From: VRUE01 sp044867645
GTDB taxonomy: Bacteria > Actinomycetota > Thermoleophilia > Solirubrobacterales > 70-9
Direction: 5' to 3'
Assembly (NCBI GenBank): GCA_044867645.1
Contig: JBIOVI010000031.1
Coordinates: forward strand, 1-9,907
DNA length: 9,907 nt
Shown piece by piece: positions 6,113-9,907 of this stretch (positions are counted from its first letter, which is position 1; the number at the start of each line of letters is the position of its first letter). The translations under genes and the position numbers were made by a program. Under the pieces are notes generated by a model, which saw nothing but the letters and a program-made list of their open reading frames with translations, was not told the origin of the DNA and did no database searches.

Positions 6113-6192
6113 CACCGGCAGTCGCCGATCGGCCTCATGCGTCTGCCATCTGGACGCTCCAGGCCGTCGGCAGCGGAAGCCCGGTGCAGGTG
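6113..6192 (+). ncRNA. L10 leader-like cis-regulatory RNA before rplJ
   Basis: The 110-nt gap between rplA and rplJ folds into nested stems. The outer stem is CACCGG (6113-6118) with CCGGTG (6181-6186). The middle stem is GCCGATCGGCCT (6124-6135) with AGGCCGTCGGC (6161-6171), 11 pairs with one bulged T. The inner hairpin is GCGTC (6139-6143) with GACGC (6153-6157). The outer 3' strand abuts the rplJ ribosome site AGGTG (6188-6192). In many bacteria the L10-L12 complex binds a structured leader at this very place to repress rplJ-rplL. Position and shape fit; I cannot run a covariance model to confirm family membership. Confidence 0.72.
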
Positions 6193-6196
6193 AACG

Positions 6197-7066
6197 ATGA
6201 ACCGAGACGAGAAGGCACAAGCAATCGAGGAGATCGCCGCCCAGATAGAGGGCGCCGAGGCGATCTTCGCGGTCGACTACCGGGGTATCAGCGTCCCCCA
6301 GGCAGCCGAGCTGCGCGGCAAACTGCGCGAGGCCGATGCCAGCTTCCGCGTCGTCAAGAACCGCCTTACTAAACGGGCCGCGGAGCAGGCCGGCGAGGAT
6401 CGCCTCAGCGAGTGGCTGCAGGGTCCGACTGCGCTGACCTTCGTCCGCGGCGACACCGCCCAGGCCGCGAAGGCGATCTCGACCTTCAACAAAGAGCACG
6501 AGATCCTCGCCTTCAAGGGCGGCTTCATGGACGGCCTCGATCTCGACGAGGAAAAATTCAAATCGATCGCTCGACTGCCCGCCCGCGATGTCCTCAACGG
6601 CCAATTCGCCGGTGTCATCGCCAGCCCGCTGACCGGCCTCGTCCGCGGCCTCGGCTCGATGATCCAAGGGCTGGCGCTGCAGCTGGGTCAGATCGCCGAG
6701 AAGGGGCTCGTATCGGGTGAGGGATCAGCCGACTCAGCCGCGGGTCCTGTTGCGGACGAGGGGCCCTCGTCCTCGCAAGCTGCGGGCGACGACCCCTCAT
6801 CCACGCCACCCGCGGATGAGGCGCCCGACGACGCCCTCGAGGACGAGACCCAGGTCCCGGAAGCTGAAGAGACCGATGCGCCTGACGCTGCGGAGGAGGC
6901 AGACCCCTCTTCCGCGGGTGACGGTGCAGGGGGGACCACCCCCGAGGAAGCTTCAGCTACCCCAGGGGGTGGTGGGTCCCCTGCGCCGACAGGACCAGCG
7001 GCTGAGGGATCTGAGCCCGACGAGACTTCTGATTCTGCAGACGACGACAGCAAGGAAGAGGAGTAA
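6197..7066 (+). CDS. rplJ: Ribosomal protein uL10 with a ~116-residue acidic C-terminal tail
   Basis: The product is 289 residues where L10 normally has about 165-180. Residues 1-173 are ordinary L10: MNRDEKAQAIEEIAAQI, FAVDYRGISVPQAAELRGKL (24-43), RVVKNRLTKRAA (51-62), FKGGFMDG (106-113), and the long C-terminal helix that carries L12 dimers (about 140-170, LVRGLGSMIQGLALQLGQIA). Residues 174-289 are Gly/Ala/Ser/Pro-rich with 35 Asp/Glu and one Lys by hand count and no aromatic residue, so probably disordered. Codons in the tail (TCA, TCT, CCA, GGA, ACA, GCA) look less biased than in the core. The frame stays intact to the TAA, which overlaps rplL as TAATG. L10 anchors the L12 stalk to 23S rRNA. 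Start ATG 6197 has AGGTG 4 nt upstream. Confidence 0.95.
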   Translation: MNRDEKAQAIEEIAAQIEGAEAIFAVDYRGISVPQAAELRGKLREADASFRVVKNRLTKRAAEQAGEDRLSEWLQGPTALTFVRGDTAQAAKAISTFNKEHEILAFKGGFMDGLDLDEEKFKSIARLPARDVLNGQFAGVIASPLTGLVRGLGSMIQGLALQLGQIAEKGLVSGEGSADSAAGPVADEGPSSSQAAGDDPSSTPPADEAPDDALEDETQVPEAEETDAPDAAEEADPSSAGDGAGGTTPEEASATPGGGGSPAPTGPAAEGSEPDETSDSADDDSKEEE

Positions 7067-7461
7067 TGGCAACGAAGATTTCAACTGAGGATTGGATCGA
7101 GGAGCTGAAAGGCATCTCGGTGCTCGAGCTCTCCGAGCGGATCAAAGCGCTCGAGGAGGAGTTCGGCGTTTCCGCGACCGCGGTGGCAGCTGCTGCCCCG
7201 GCAGCGGCCGGCGCTTCGAACGGCGACGGCGACGGTGGTGGCGAAGAGTCCTCCACGGTCGACGTGGTGCTGACCGAGGTCGGCGGCCAGAAGGTGCCGG
7301 TAATCAAGGTCGTCCGCGCCGCGACCGGTCTCGGCCTGAAAGAGGCCAAGGCGATCGTCGACGAGGCCCCGAAAGCGATCAAAGAGGGCGTCGAGCGCGA
7401 CGAGGCGGAGAAGATCAAAGGGGAACTCGAGGAGGCCGGCGCCACCGTCGAGCTCAAATAA
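7066..7461 (+). CDS. rplL: Ribosomal protein bL12 (L7/L12)
   Basis: A complete 131-residue protein. The N-terminal dimerisation domain is about 1-36 (STEDWIEELKGISVLELSER). A flexible hinge at 38-64 is Ala-rich, then Gly/Asp-rich (NGDGDGGGEESS). The C-terminal factor-binding domain runs from about 65, with VRAATGLGLKEAKAIVDEAP (83-102). L12 dimers on L10 recruit and stimulate translational GTPases. Its ATG shares one base with the rplJ stop, and its ribosome site (GGAAGAGGAG, 7054-7063) is read as the last Glu codons of rplJ, so translation is coupled. The hinge is somewhat longer and more acidic than in E. coli L12. Confidence 0.97.
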   Translation: MATKISTEDWIEELKGISVLELSERIKALEEEFGVSATAVAAAAPAAAGASNGDGDGGGEESSTVDVVLTEVGGQKVPVIKVVRAATGLGLKEAKAIVDEAPKAIKEGVERDEAEKIKGELEEAGATVELK

Positions 7462-7480
7462 ACGCCGCACTGACCGCGAA

Positions 7481-7535
7481 TGGATCGCAGGCAGGGAGCC
7501 GATCCAGCGGCCGAGTGCGGCCGTGTGTTATTTTT
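7481..7535 (+). terminator. Tandem hairpins with T-run between rplL and rpoB (possible attenuator)
   Basis: The first hairpin is TGGATCG (7481-7487) with CGATCCA (7500-7506), 7 perfect pairs around a 12-nt loop. The second follows directly: CGGCCG (7508-7513), loop AGTG, CGGCCG (7518-7523). Seven bases later comes TTTTT (7531-7535). A partial terminator between rplL and rpoB is known in E. coli, where it makes less rpoB than ribosomal protein mRNA. The distance between stem and T-run is longer than in a classic terminator, so strength is uncertain. The rest of the 155-bp gap shows only the rpoB ribosome site. Confidence 0.42.
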
Positions 7536-7616
7536 CGCGGTCGCGCGCCCGTTGTCATCCCCTGCCCGTATCTGCGCTGTTTCCACGTCCCTCTGACCGT
7601 CTGAGGAGTCGCCGAC

Positions 7617-9907
<2,291 letters not shown>

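Overview
The window is GC-rich bacterial DNA carrying the conserved ribosomal-protein/RNA-polymerase block rpmG-secE-nusG-rplK-rplA-rplJ-rplL-rpoB, all on the plus strand. Gene order, codon choice, a compact RpoB without the large proteobacterial insertion in its N-terminal half, and actinobacterial-looking L11 and L33 point to Actinomycetota. A deep-branching group such as Thermoleophilia/Solirubrobacterales is my best guess; this is inference, with no 16S gene in the window.

Left region (1-3472), accessory and regulatory. A TetR-type repressor gene on the minus strand runs off the left edge. Its upstream gap holds a cluster of AT-richer inverted repeats that look like operators. A tRNA-Thr(GGT) gene follows on the plus strand. 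Next comes a gene for what looks like a TetR ligand-binding domain without any DNA-binding domain, 12 bp before an acyl-CoA dehydrogenase gene whose active site is of the isovaleryl/long-chain type. Then a small XRE-type helix-turn-helix gene overlaps a small nucleotidyltransferase gene by 8 bp. This pair looks like a toxin-antitoxin-type module and has a 20-bp perfect palindrome at its start.

Right region (3473-9907), core information processing. rpmG (too small for most ORF lists), secE, nusG, rplK, rplA, rplJ and rplL are closely spaced. An RNA leader resembling the L10 leader lies between rplA and rplJ. Two tandem hairpins and a T-run (candidate attenuator) lie between rplL and rpoB. rpoB starts with TTG behind a good Shine-Dalgarno and is cut by the right edge after 763 codons.

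Nothing here is clearly a new defence or mobile system. The points most worth a second look are the HTH-less TetR sensor domain between a tRNA and an acyl-CoA dehydrogenase; the compact XRE/nucleotidyltransferase pair with its palindrome and possible leaderless start; a 116-residue acidic disordered-looking tail on ribosomal protein L10 (with a shorter one on L1); and a 115-residue charged extension on SecE.
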